A stretch of DNA of 33,664 bases from positions 1 to 33,664 of the forward strand of contig ONCH01000039.1 of NCBI GenBank assembly GCA_900316265.1, written 5' to 3'. Shown piece after piece: positions 23,065 to 30,786 of this stretch (positions are counted from its first letter, which is position 1; every line of letters starts with the position of its first letter). The translations under genes and the position numbers were made by a program. Under the pieces are notes generated by a model. The model saw only the letters and a list, made by a program, of their open reading frames with translations. It was not told the DNA's origin and searched no databases. Source of the stretch: an uncultured Prevotellaceae bacterium (GTDB taxonomy: Bacteria; Bacteroidota; Bacteroidia; Bacteroidales; Bacteroidaceae).

Positions 23065-25074
23065 ATGAAGAAGATAGTTTTTATAGCCACCATGTTGTTG
23101 GCCAGTGTAACTCTTATTGCTCGTCAGAAACCTGCTGACGAGAAGTGGCAGCAACCCCCGACGCAAGAGCAGGCTATGGTTCAGCGCCTATATGAGGTGC
23201 AGGCCAGTGGCAGTGATTCAGACTTCTACGAAGCTCACAAGGCTTTCATGAACTATCTGGAGGAGCACAAGGACTGGGATAAATACTATCGCACGTGGAT
23301 GAGTCGTGTTATCTATGATGTGAACCATAAATATTTCCATCGCGCCTTCCAAGAGATCAACTACATTACAGACGATATCGAGGAGCGCCACCAAGAGCGC
23401 TACCTCTATATTGCCAACATGGGACTGGGTTTTTTCTATATTGGTCGTAACCAGCCTGAGTTGGGCGAGAAGTTTTTCCGACGTGCCTTGCAGGGCATCG
23501 ATGCTGAGAATGACCCTGTGTCGGTATTCAATTGTTACCTCTCTTTAGCACAGTCGCTTAGTTTTATCCGTCCCGCTGAGGCGATGGCGTGTCTCGACAG
23601 CCTGCCCCAGAAGATGCTCGAGAACCCGATGTACGACAGTGGTGTGCTTGGCTACCGTTGTATCATCGCCAATAAAATGGGTGACTACGAGGCTTTTGAG
23701 CGTTATTTCATGAAGTATGACAGCATCCGCCACCATCTGCCCGACCAGTTCAATGCTACCAATCTCCAGCAAGTAATGGTCTGTCATAGTCTCATACGCA
23801 AGGACTATCAGGCAGCCCTTGCCTGGTGCGACTCTATCGATGTGCCCTTGACGGCCACAGAGTTGCGTATCAGCGTCTATGAGCAAATGGGCGACTGGAA
23901 GCATGCTTTCCGTGCTTCGGAACTGAAAGATAGTTTTCTGCTCGTTGCCGAGCGAGAAGCGTTGGAGTTGCATACGGCAGATATGGCACGTGACATTGAC
24001 CTGCTTCAGGCTGAGCAGGAAAAGGCTCACATACGACACATACAATTGGTGGTAGTAGGACTGATGGCATTGGCTATCATTGGTTTGCTCATTGGCATGC
24101 TCGTGTATCGCCACAACAAGAACCTCCGATTGCAGGAACAATTCATTCAGTTGCAGGAGGCTCGCAGACGCACTGAGGCTGGACAGGCCATCCGTCGTGC
24201 TTTTGTCAGTACGATACAGGAGAAGTTGATGTCACCTATTAACATGCTGATAGGCTATGCCCATATCTTTAACGATCCTGATTTTGTTCTGAAACCTGAA
24301 GAACGTCCCAAGCGCTATAAAGACATCCTTCATGCTGCCCGTGCCATAGAGTCGCTGATGGACCCTATGCTCGAATCCTATGCCAGAGGAACGGTTGGCA
24401 TTTCTGACGAGGAGAAACAGGTGTGTATGGATGCCCTTCGCTCCCCACTGCTCACCCTGATTAATACGTCGGAGGTGATTATCGATGGGAACGGACAGAT
24501 TCCACACGAGGAATATATGCAGTTGCGAGCCAGCGTTTGTCGGGATGCCTACCGTGTGGCCACCTCTACGCATCAACTCATCCTATTCAGCATATATAAT
24601 GACGAGATACCCTCACCTAAGCCAAACAGAATAGGGCTCAACGAACTGGTACGTTCCATCCTGAACAGCTACGACCTGCACCCCTCGGTTATAGAAAAGC
24701 AGCGCGTGCTTGTCACAGAGTTCAAGACAGAGGTAGCTGACGACGTGATGGTCGATACCAACCCCTTGTTGCAGGAACTCCTGAACTGCCTGCTCGACAA
24801 TGCAGACAAGTATGCTACTGGTGGTACAGTACTGATGAGTTGTCATGCCAATGCAGATGGTACTTACGCCATATCAGTCAGCAATGAAGGTCCGGTTATT
24901 CCTGCCGCAGATGTAGAGCGCATCTTCGATCCCTTCGTCCGTCTCTCCCCTGATGAGCATAGCCTGGGCATTGGTCTGTCTCTGGCCCGTCGTCTTGCCA
25001 TCTCTATGGGTTATAACCTCTTCCTCGATCAGACGTTTACCAAGGGAGTCCGTTTTGTGGTGTCGGGCATTTAA
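23065..25074 (+). CDS. TPR sensor protein with degenerate histidine-kinase domain
   Basis: A 669-residue protein: signal peptide (residues 1-20), periplasmic helical TPR region (about 30-310), transmembrane helix (327-348), coiled coil, then a kinase core. The dimerisation helix reads 'FVSTIQEKLMSPINMLIGYA', where the phosphoacceptor His of the usual S-H-E-I-R-T-P box is replaced by Glu386. In the ATPase part the N-box 'LLNCLLDNADKY', the F-box 'IFDPFVRL' and G2 'LGIGLSLARRLA' are present, but G1 is 'SNEGPVIP' in place of D-x-G-x-G (Asn607 for Asp). It may therefore be a pseudokinase or an ATP-binding regulator. It probably responds to the upstream 7TM-AraC protein. No response regulator is adjacent. 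Confidence 0.85.
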   Translation: MKKIVFIATMLLASVTLIARQKPADEKWQQPPTQEQAMVQRLYEVQASGSDSDFYEAHKAFMNYLEEHKDWDKYYRTWMSRVIYDVNHKYFHRAFQEINYITDDIEERHQERYLYIANMGLGFFYIGRNQPELGEKFFRRALQGIDAENDPVSVFNCYLSLAQSLSFIRPAEAMACLDSLPQKMLENPMYDSGVLGYRCIIANKMGDYEAFERYFMKYDSIRHHLPDQFNATNLQQVMVCHSLIRKDYQAALAWCDSIDVPLTATELRISVYEQMGDWKHAFRASELKDSFLLVAEREALELHTADMARDIDLLQAEQEKAHIRHIQLVVVGLMALAIIGLLIGMLVYRHNKNLRLQEQFIQLQEARRRTEAGQAIRRAFVSTIQEKLMSPINMLIGYAHIFNDPDFVLKPEERPKRYKDILHAARAIESLMDPMLESYARGTVGISDEEKQVCMDALRSPLLTLINTSEVIIDGNGQIPHEEYMQLRASVCRDAYRVATSTHQLILFSIYNDEIPSPKPNRIGLNELVRSILNSYDLHPSVIEKQRVLVTEFKTEVADDVMVDTNPLLQELLNCLLDNADKYATGGTVLMSCHANADGTYAISVSNEGPVIPAADVERIFDPFVRLSPDEHSLGIGLSLARRLAISMGYNLFLDQTFTKGVRFVVSGI

Positions 25075-25128
25075 GCCTGCAGAAAGGTTTTTTTCTAAAA
25101 AAATGCACGTTATCAGATAAATAATGTG

Positions 25129-25136
25129 TACCTTTG
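25129..25136 (+). promoter_or_regulatory. -7 promoter box of the second EamA permease gene
   Basis: TACCTTTG fits TAnnTTTG and lies 22 bp before the ATG at 25159. It overlaps the longer ORF start (GTG 25126), supporting the shorter protein. A weak T-tailed hairpin (about 25075-25097) upstream may end the kinase-like transcript. Confidence 0.6.
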
Positions 25137-25158
25137 TGGCCGCAAACAAGACGAAACG

Positions 25159-26082
25159 ATGACTTATTTAGGTGAACTGATTTCAATTGGAGTAGCGTTT
25201 TCATGGACAGCCACAGCCTTGCTGAGTGAGTTTGGCTCGAAGCGACTGGGTAATCTTACGCTGAACGTGTTGCGTATGGCAATGGCATTGGTGTTTTCGC
25301 TGGTGCTCTTTGGTGTTGTTACGGGTAATATCCTGCCACCAGGAGCTTCTGCTGAAGCTGCAGGCTGGATGTTGCTGTCAGGACTGGTGGGCTACGTCAT
25401 TGGCGACTTCTGCCTCTTTCAGTGCTATATCATCATTGGTTCGCGATATGGACAACTCTTCATGACGCTGGCACCGCTCTCTGCAGCCTTGATGGCGTGG
25501 GTCACGCTGGGCCAGCAGATGACGATGATGAGTATTGTGGCGATGCTGGTGACGCTGTTTGGTATTGGCATCTCTGTGCTTGGCCGAGGCGAGCATCATA
25601 AAGTGTCGCTGAAACTGCCCTTGAACGGCGTGCTCTATGCTATTGGTGCAGCAGTCTGTCAGGGCGTGGGCTTGGTGCTGAGCAAGATAGGTATGGACCA
25701 TTACGAGGTAACAGCGAATATGCCCGATTGGCTCATTCCCTTCAGTGCCAACTTCTACCGCTGTGTGGCTGGCATCATTGGCTTTACCTTATTGCTTTAT
25801 TTCCGCAACGGTTTGGAGCCATTGCGTGAGGCAATGCACGACAGGAAAGGCTTGACGGTAGCAACGGCTACCACTATTTTTGGTCCCTTCGTGGGCGTTG
25901 GCTTTTCGCTGATGGCTGTGCAATACACCGCTGCTGGCATTGCCTCCACACTAATGGCAATGACGCCCATCATTATACTCCTGCCGTCCTACTGGCTGTT
26001 TCACGAGAAAATAACGTGGCGCGCCGTATTTGGTGCAGTCATATCAGTGATGGGCGTCAGTCTGTTCTTTTTAGGTGAGTAG
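25159..26082 (+). CDS. EamA/DMT-family inner-membrane permease (second copy)
   Basis: A 307-residue, ten-helix DMT-superfamily protein starting MTYLGELISIGVAFSWTATA. Two EamA repeats are visible, the second beginning near 'LNGVLYAIGAAVCQGVGLVL' after a short basic linker 'GRGEHHKVSLKL'. It ends 'RAVFGAVISVMGVSLFFLGE'. It is only distantly similar to the EamA protein at 15089-15979, so the two are not a recent duplication. It has its own promoter. It converges on ndk copy 2 with a 4-bp gap and no separate terminator. The substrate is unknown. Confidence 0.88.
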   Translation: MTYLGELISIGVAFSWTATALLSEFGSKRLGNLTLNVLRMAMALVFSLVLFGVVTGNILPPGASAEAAGWMLLSGLVGYVIGDFCLFQCYIIIGSRYGQLFMTLAPLSAALMAWVTLGQQMTMMSIVAMLVTLFGIGISVLGRGEHHKVSLKLPLNGVLYAIGAAVCQGVGLVLSKIGMDHYEVTANMPDWLIPFSANFYRCVAGIIGFTLLLYFRNGLEPLREAMHDRKGLTVATATTIFGPFVGVGFSLMAVQYTAAGIASTLMAMTPIIILLPSYWLFHEKITWRAVFGAVISVMGVSLFFLGE

Positions 26083-26086
26083 CCTG

Positions 26087-26551
26087 CTACTTGACCTCTC
26101 CTCCGCCATAGACGTAACACTGCGAATGGGCGGTGTAGTCGAAGACTTCCTCTGGACGGAAGAATCGACGCACCTCGATGGCAGCATTCTCTACTGAGTC
26201 AGAGGCGTGGACGATGTTCTGCTGGTTGCTCATAGAGTAGTCGCCACGAATAGTGCCAGGAGCAGCCTCGCGACCATTGGTAGGGCCAGCCATCTGGCGT
26301 ACCACCTTCACAGCCTCGACACCTGTCAGAGCCAGTGCGATGACGGGCGAAGCCTGCATAGAAGCCTGCAAGCCTGGGAAGAAGGGTTTGTCAACGAGGT
26401 GTGCATAGTGCTCGCGCAGAATCTCGTCAGAGAGTTGCATCATCTTCATGCCTGAGATGCGCAGTCCGCGACGCTCAAAACGGTTCACCACTTCTCCAAT
26501 CAGCTGTCTCTGTACGCAGCCGGGCTTCAATAATACTAAAGTTGTCTCCAT
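26087..26551 (-). CDS. ndk: Nucleoside diphosphate kinase, copy 2
   Basis: A 154-residue NDPK, nearly identical to copy 1. I count differences only at about five positions (V for I in 'GEVVNRF', D for E in 'HLVDKPF', L for M in 'VIALALT', and two near the C-terminus, GGGEVK versus GEGECK). The catalytic His in 'NIVHASDS' and the N-terminal 'LLKPGC' are intact. It follows the GH8 gene by 42 bp in the same direction and probably shares its transcript. The DNA differs at many synonymous positions, so the duplication is not brand new. Confidence 0.95.
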   Translation of the reverse strand: METTLVLLKPGCVQRQLIGEVVNRFERRGLRISGMKMMQLSDEILREHYAHLVDKPFFPGLQASMQASPVIALALTGVEAVKVVRQMAGPTNGREAAPGTIRGDYSMSNQQNIVHASDSVENAAIEVRRFFRPEEVFDYTAHSQCYVYGGGEVK

Positions 26552-26593
26552 AGTTTGTTAGGTTTGATAGAAATATGTCTTAATGATAGATAG

Positions 26594-27883
26594 TTATTTC
26601 TCAATCATGCGATATTTGCCACTCAGGTGCATGAAGGCAAAGAGGCGCAGTAAGCCATCATAGTAAGCATCAAAGTAGCCATCCTCAAAGGGTTCGTGAC
26701 GTGCCTTCCACAAGGCATCGACAAACTCCTTCTTCTTTGCGTGCTGACACAGGATAGACGCTGCTGCCACCGTGCTGACAAGACCAATGCTGTGGCGCAG
26801 CTTGCGGAAGCCGCCAGCCTGCAGAATCTCGTCACCCTCAGGCAACGTGCCATCTACACGATACTGGTCAACAAACGTGTCAACGCCCTGGCTATAGAAG
26901 AAGTCTTGAATCTTCTCACCATACTGACGTTGCCAGTCGGCATCCTTGCCACTCCATTCGTAGTCGAGCGTTATATTCATGGGCACGCGCCACGAGTCAT
27001 AGCGGAAGCAGGAACCGCCATTGCGGCGACCACCCCAGCCAGCCATCAGCGTGCCGTCGTAGTTACACATATCCGGATTCAAGCCCGTCTTCTCGTTGGT
27101 GCACTTATGCAGGAATGCACGGCTCTTCTCCGCACAGTCCAGCCAGTAGTCCTTTCGTCCGTCGTCAGCATACTTCGCCCACACCTCATAGAAGGCGGGA
27201 ATGTGATAGCTGGGGTCGGTGAAGCGCTGTCCGAAACCGTCAGGTGTGAAAGTAATCAGGCGCGTCTCAGGGTCGATGAGGAACATCTTCTGTGGCCCCT
27301 GTTGCTGAGGACCAAAACCTCCGAAACCACCCTGTCGTGGAGCAGGTGTGTATTCCTTGGGCTGTATGCAGTTCAGGATATGCTGTGCCTCTGCCTTGTA
27401 GTTGATGCCCGTCTGGTCGCCCCAACGGTTAGAGGCAAACAGCAGCGCTGTCACGAAATACAGCTCACCATCGCTGGCAGCACCCTCAGCATTGCGTGTT
27501 CCGTCTGTCTTACAGCTCCAGGCAAAGTAACCCTCACGCGGTCCATCCTGATGCTGCATATATTTCTTGCTCCAGCGCCACAGGCGGTCGAAGATATCTT
27601 TCTCGCCAAACTGCACGGCAATCATCATGCCATACGACATGCCCTCGGTACGGGCATCGTGGTTCTTGATGTCAGAGACATAGCCCATCGTGTCGCCCAC
27701 CTCAAAATATACTTTGTTGGGGCCACGGAACACATCGTTGAACACTTCCTGCACCTTGGCGTCCACCTCAGCAGGCTGATAGCCCATTTCAACGAATACA
27801 TTACGATAATTTCCTGCTTCTGCAGAGAGACTTCCTGAGCAGACAGCAAGCATGAGTGATAATAGGGTCTTCATTCTTTTCAT
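26594..27883 (-). CDS. Glycoside hydrolase family 8, reducing-end xylose-releasing exo-oligoxylanase-like
   Basis: A 429-residue exported enzyme (signal peptide 'MKRMKTLLSLMLAVCSGSLS', cleavage near AEA). The GH8 (alpha/alpha)6 signature is clear: 'IKNHDARTEGMSYGMMIAVQ' with the acid Glu80, 'EGAASDGELYFVTALLF' with Asp138, 'FTDPSYHIPAFYEVW', and 'FRYDSWRVPMNITLDYEW' with the presumed base Asp. The pattern is closest to Rex enzymes (EC 3.2.1.156), which trim xylose from the reducing end of xylo-oligosaccharides. An unusual Gly/Gln-rich insertion (about residues 178-199, 'PAPRQGGFGGFGPQQQGPQK') interrupts the fold. It lies 33 bp downstream of the TPR-histidine kinase gene, so sensing and degradation may be linked. 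Confidence 0.88.
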   Translation of the reverse strand: MKRMKTLLSLMLAVCSGSLSAEAGNYRNVFVEMGYQPAEVDAKVQEVFNDVFRGPNKVYFEVGDTMGYVSDIKNHDARTEGMSYGMMIAVQFGEKDIFDRLWRWSKKYMQHQDGPREGYFAWSCKTDGTRNAEGAASDGELYFVTALLFASNRWGDQTGINYKAEAQHILNCIQPKEYTPAPRQGGFGGFGPQQQGPQKMFLIDPETRLITFTPDGFGQRFTDPSYHIPAFYEVWAKYADDGRKDYWLDCAEKSRAFLHKCTNEKTGLNPDMCNYDGTLMAGWGGRRNGGSCFRYDSWRVPMNITLDYEWSGKDADWQRQYGEKIQDFFYSQGVDTFVDQYRVDGTLPEGDEILQAGGFRKLRHSIGLVSTVAAASILCQHAKKKEFVDALWKARHEPFEDGYFDAYYDGLLRLFAFMHLSGKYRMIEK

Positions 27884-27916
27884 TGTGTTGGTAGTTATTT
27901 GTGTCTATAAAGTTAG

Positions 27917-29914
27917 TTAGCAGACAGGCAGTGTCATCACGAAGCGGGCGCCATCGGTATAGCTCGTGTCAAGCATGACGTCACCACCCAGACGACGGCA
28001 GATGCTGCGTGCTACGGTCAGTCCGATACCTGTGCCCACCTCATATTCATTGAGCTGCACGAATTCTTCGAAGATATGTTCAGCCTCACTGACTGGAACA
28101 CCAATACCTGTGTCCTCGACGGCAAACTGCACCATGTTGTCCTGCTGGTTGATGACTAGCGTGATAGAACCTTCCTTGGTGAAGCGCTCAGCATTGTCAA
28201 GTAACATGATAAGTGCACGTGTAGCCGCTTGCTCGTTTGTTTGCAGCGACAGCTGGTTTGCGCCCTCTCCGAGTTTCAGTTGAATAGGTATGATGGCATC
28301 CTCATTGTCAGAAACGGACTTGATGGCTTCTTGGGCTATCTGTTTGGCTGAGAGTTTGTCGTTGCGCTCAATGATCGTCATGCTGCTGACGTCACTCAGC
28401 TCCAGCATCTTATTCACCAGTTCTGTGATGCGGTTGGTGTTCTCGATAATCTTCTCGTTGATGTCCTGTCTGGTTTCCTCGTCAAGTTCTTCTCCTTCAG
28501 ACGATGTCAGAATCTGTGTGAAACCAGAGAGTATATTCAGCGGTGTGCGTATCTCGTGCGACATCTGTTGGATGAACGATGTCTTCATGCGTGACGACTC
28601 TTTTGTGCGCTCATTGGCAATCTCCAGCTTGCTATATGCTTTCTCCAGACGCATGGATGACTGATGGCGGAAATAGATGATGAGCACAAAGCAGAAGAGC
28701 ACCAGCACGAGGGCGAGGATGGTAGCCAGATAGCGCTGACGCACCATGTGGGCCTTCTGTTCCACGAGTTCCTTCTCCTTCTGTTGCGTGTTGTAGATGG
28801 TGGTCAGCTCCATCGCTGCATCGCGCTGCATGCGGACAATAGCGGTGTCCAGCTCGTCACAAATCTGGTAGCTCACATTGTTGGTGGCCTCCATGCGGTG
28901 AGCACCTCTGTTTGCACGGTATTTGGGTAATAGATAGTGCTGGATGATATCCATCGTGGGCGTGATGCCATATTGTTGCATCTGCTTGTCAAGCACTTCA
29001 AAGTTTTCAGCGGCCTCGTCCCAACGGCCAGCAGACATCAGGTAGTTGATGGCCTCCAACTTGCCTTCATTGGTCTGGATGTAGTGCGACTTCAGAGCAT
29101 TGTTGAACACCTGTTCTGCCTCCTTATTTTTGCCCAGACCCTGGAGAGCACTGGCACTATAGATATCCAGGCGTGTTTGTTGCTTGTCAATGAAATTCGG
29201 GTCTGCGTTAGGCAGTTCTTTGTAGATATCAAGCAGTTCCTTGAACGCTAGCGTCCAGTTGTATGCATTCTGATAGCGATTCAGCTGAAGGTAGTTGTCG
29301 GTGATGGTGATGACAGCCACGATAGCGGTAGTGAAGTTAGACTTTATCGGCTCGGCTTCCACTACCTTATGGAACAGATCCATGGAGTGCTCGAAGTTGA
29401 CGGAAGCATCGTCAGGACTGCCCAATTTCAGCTGACAGCAACCCACTGCCGCCAACAGATAGGCGAAGTCGCTATTGTCGCGATAGTCGGCCTTACGCAT
29501 TTTGTCGAGTGCCGGAGCCGCCACCTTCATGGTTGCCTCGTACTCACCCTTCAACAGCAAGGCTCCTGATAGTCGGTTGGCTGACTTCGCATAATATTTC
29601 AGTCCTTCCTGGCTATTGATCTCTGCATTGACCGCCTGTTTCCAGTATTTCTCTGACAGGCGCATCATCTTTTGGCGCGAATAGGCATAGCCTCGCCAGT
29701 AGTCTGCCTGGATATTGGAAATATGACCTGAAGCCTGCAACTTGTCGGCCAATTCCAATAGTCGTTCATACTCATGATTCTTGTGTGCAACGTTAATCAG
29801 GCTGTCCGCCTTATTATTGTCGGTCACATTTTCCTCTTTATCGCCACACGCCAGCAACCAGGTAACGGTCAGCACCGCCACCAACAGGTAGTTAAGGAGT
29901 CGTAGGGTCTTCAT
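27917..29914 (-). CDS. Lipoprotein TPR hybrid sensor histidine kinase
   Basis: A 665-residue protein starting at 29914 (MKTLRLLNYLLVAVLTVTW, then the lipobox LLAC with Cys23). The frame is open 8 codons further upstream. A periplasmic TPR region covers about 35-380, followed by a transmembrane helix 'YLATILALVLVLFCFVLIIY'. The kinase core is intact: H-box 'MSHEIRTPLNILSGF', N-box 'LIMLLDNAERF', G1 'VEDTGIGVP', F-box 'IFEEFVQL' and G2 'GTGIGLTVARSI'. No receiver domain or separate response regulator follows, so the phosphotransfer partner is elsewhere. It sits 34 bp downstream of the stand-alone 7TM gene and 33 bp upstream of the GH8 gene, consistent with a single operon. Confidence 0.9.
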   Translation of the reverse strand: MKTLRLLNYLLVAVLTVTWLLACGDKEENVTDNNKADSLINVAHKNHEYERLLELADKLQASGHISNIQADYWRGYAYSRQKMMRLSEKYWKQAVNAEINSQEGLKYYAKSANRLSGALLLKGEYEATMKVAAPALDKMRKADYRDNSDFAYLLAAVGCCQLKLGSPDDASVNFEHSMDLFHKVVEAEPIKSNFTTAIVAVITITDNYLQLNRYQNAYNWTLAFKELLDIYKELPNADPNFIDKQQTRLDIYSASALQGLGKNKEAEQVFNNALKSHYIQTNEGKLEAINYLMSAGRWDEAAENFEVLDKQMQQYGITPTMDIIQHYLLPKYRANRGAHRMEATNNVSYQICDELDTAIVRMQRDAAMELTTIYNTQQKEKELVEQKAHMVRQRYLATILALVLVLFCFVLIIYFRHQSSMRLEKAYSKLEIANERTKESSRMKTSFIQQMSHEIRTPLNILSGFTQILTSSEGEELDEETRQDINEKIIENTNRITELVNKMLELSDVSSMTIIERNDKLSAKQIAQEAIKSVSDNEDAIIPIQLKLGEGANQLSLQTNEQAATRALIMLLDNAERFTKEGSITLVINQQDNMVQFAVEDTGIGVPVSEAEHIFEEFVQLNEYEVGTGIGLTVARSICRRLGGDVMLDTSYTDGARFVMTLPVC

Positions 29915-29948
29915 CGTGTGTTTATATTCTATATTCAATGTTCAATTC

Positions 29949-30680
29949 TTAATGTCGTCGAGTTACATGATTCGTCGCTTCTGTGGTTGCATCTATTGTC
30001 GAGCCATACTTGTTCAACGAGTAGGCGATGAATGCAAACATGCCAGTGCCTGCCACCAAGAGCAGCGTGTAAGGCCAGAAGTCAGTAGGGAAGAGACCGG
30101 TAATGGCTACACTGCTGATTCCGAAGAGCACGATGAGGTCGCAACATACCTGCATCCAGCGGACAAAGCCCATAACGTTGCCATAGGAGAGGCGCAAGAG
30201 TCGATAGCTGACCTGATTATAGGTCTGGTAGAACACAAAGACAACCCATGCTGCATAGAGAAAGTAGAGTAAGAATGACAGCGATGTATAGGTAGATGCG
30301 TCCTTCCATTGAAAAGCCACTATCCAATAGACAACCAGGCTAACGATGTAGTATATGATATCGCGCCAGAAAATGAATCGTGTCAGGTACTTCGGTTTAA
30401 GCAGTGAGGTATATCCCCAACTGAAGCAGATAGCGCCCAGGTGGAAATAGGAGACGGTGAATGCCGATGCTGCCGTAGGCCATGTATAACGCCACATCAG
30501 AGCGCCATGAATCATGTAGCCCACCCCAAAAGAAGCTATCCACAGTGTGGTAAGCAGTCGGGTACGATAATAAATGGTATACTTCTTGTAAGGCTTGCTA
30601 CCTACAAGGAGCATGCCTGCCATAACGAGATTGATAATGCCCGTCAAGAATAGTATTGAACGATAAAAAATCTGTTCCAC
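29949..30680 (-). CDS. Seven-helix membrane protein without output domain
   Basis: A protein of about 243 residues consisting almost only of seven hydrophobic helices, from 'FYRSILFLTGIINLVMAGML' to 'LLLVAGTGMFAFIAYSLNKY', with a short polar tail ending TRRH. The plan matches the N-terminal half of the 7TM-AraC protein at 21782-22852, but no HTH follows. The frame is open to 30749, yet the promoter at 30719-30726 lies inside that extension. A GTG at 30680 preceded by AGAAGG at good distance is therefore chosen. It is the first gene of an operon with the TPR-histidine kinase and GH8. It may be the membrane sensor partner of the kinase; this is inference. Confidence 0.75.
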   Translation of the reverse strand: MEQIFYRSILFLTGIINLVMAGMLLVGSKPYKKYTIYYRTRLLTTLWIASFGVGYMIHGALMWRYTWPTAASAFTVSYFHLGAICFSWGYTSLLKPKYLTRFIFWRDIIYYIVSLVVYWIVAFQWKDASTYTSLSFLLYFLYAAWVVFVFYQTYNQVSYRLLRLSYGNVMGFVRWMQVCCDLIVLFGISSVAITGLFPTDFWPYTLLLVAGTGMFAFIAYSLNKYGSTIDATTEATNHVTRRH

Positions 30681-30718
30681 TGACCTTCTTAAATTGCTAA
30701 AGTTTGGTTTACTTGGTG

Positions 30719-30726
30719 CAAAGTTA
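30719..30726 (-). promoter_or_regulatory. -7 promoter box of the 7TM-kinase-GH8-ndk operon
   Basis: The minus strand reads TAACTTTG, a perfect TAnnTTTG. Initiation near 30712 leaves about 31 nt to the GTG start at 30680. The box is bracketed by the end of the SpoIIE-type gene at 30787. Confidence 0.65.
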
Positions 30727-30786
30727 CACTTTTTTCCAATAATAACCAATTATTCGGGACGAAATATCAAAATAATCCTCGTAAAA

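Noticed and set aside
26557-26568. GTTAGGTTTGAT upstream of ndk copy 2, resembling the 12-bp unit of the 20.5-kb element
   Set aside because: A single 11/12 match without inverted partner is compatible with chance.
26696-27838. 380-codon open frame antisense to the GH8 gene
   Set aside because: The sense strand encodes a complete GH8 enzyme with signal peptide and catalytic residues; the antisense frame has no motif or promoter.
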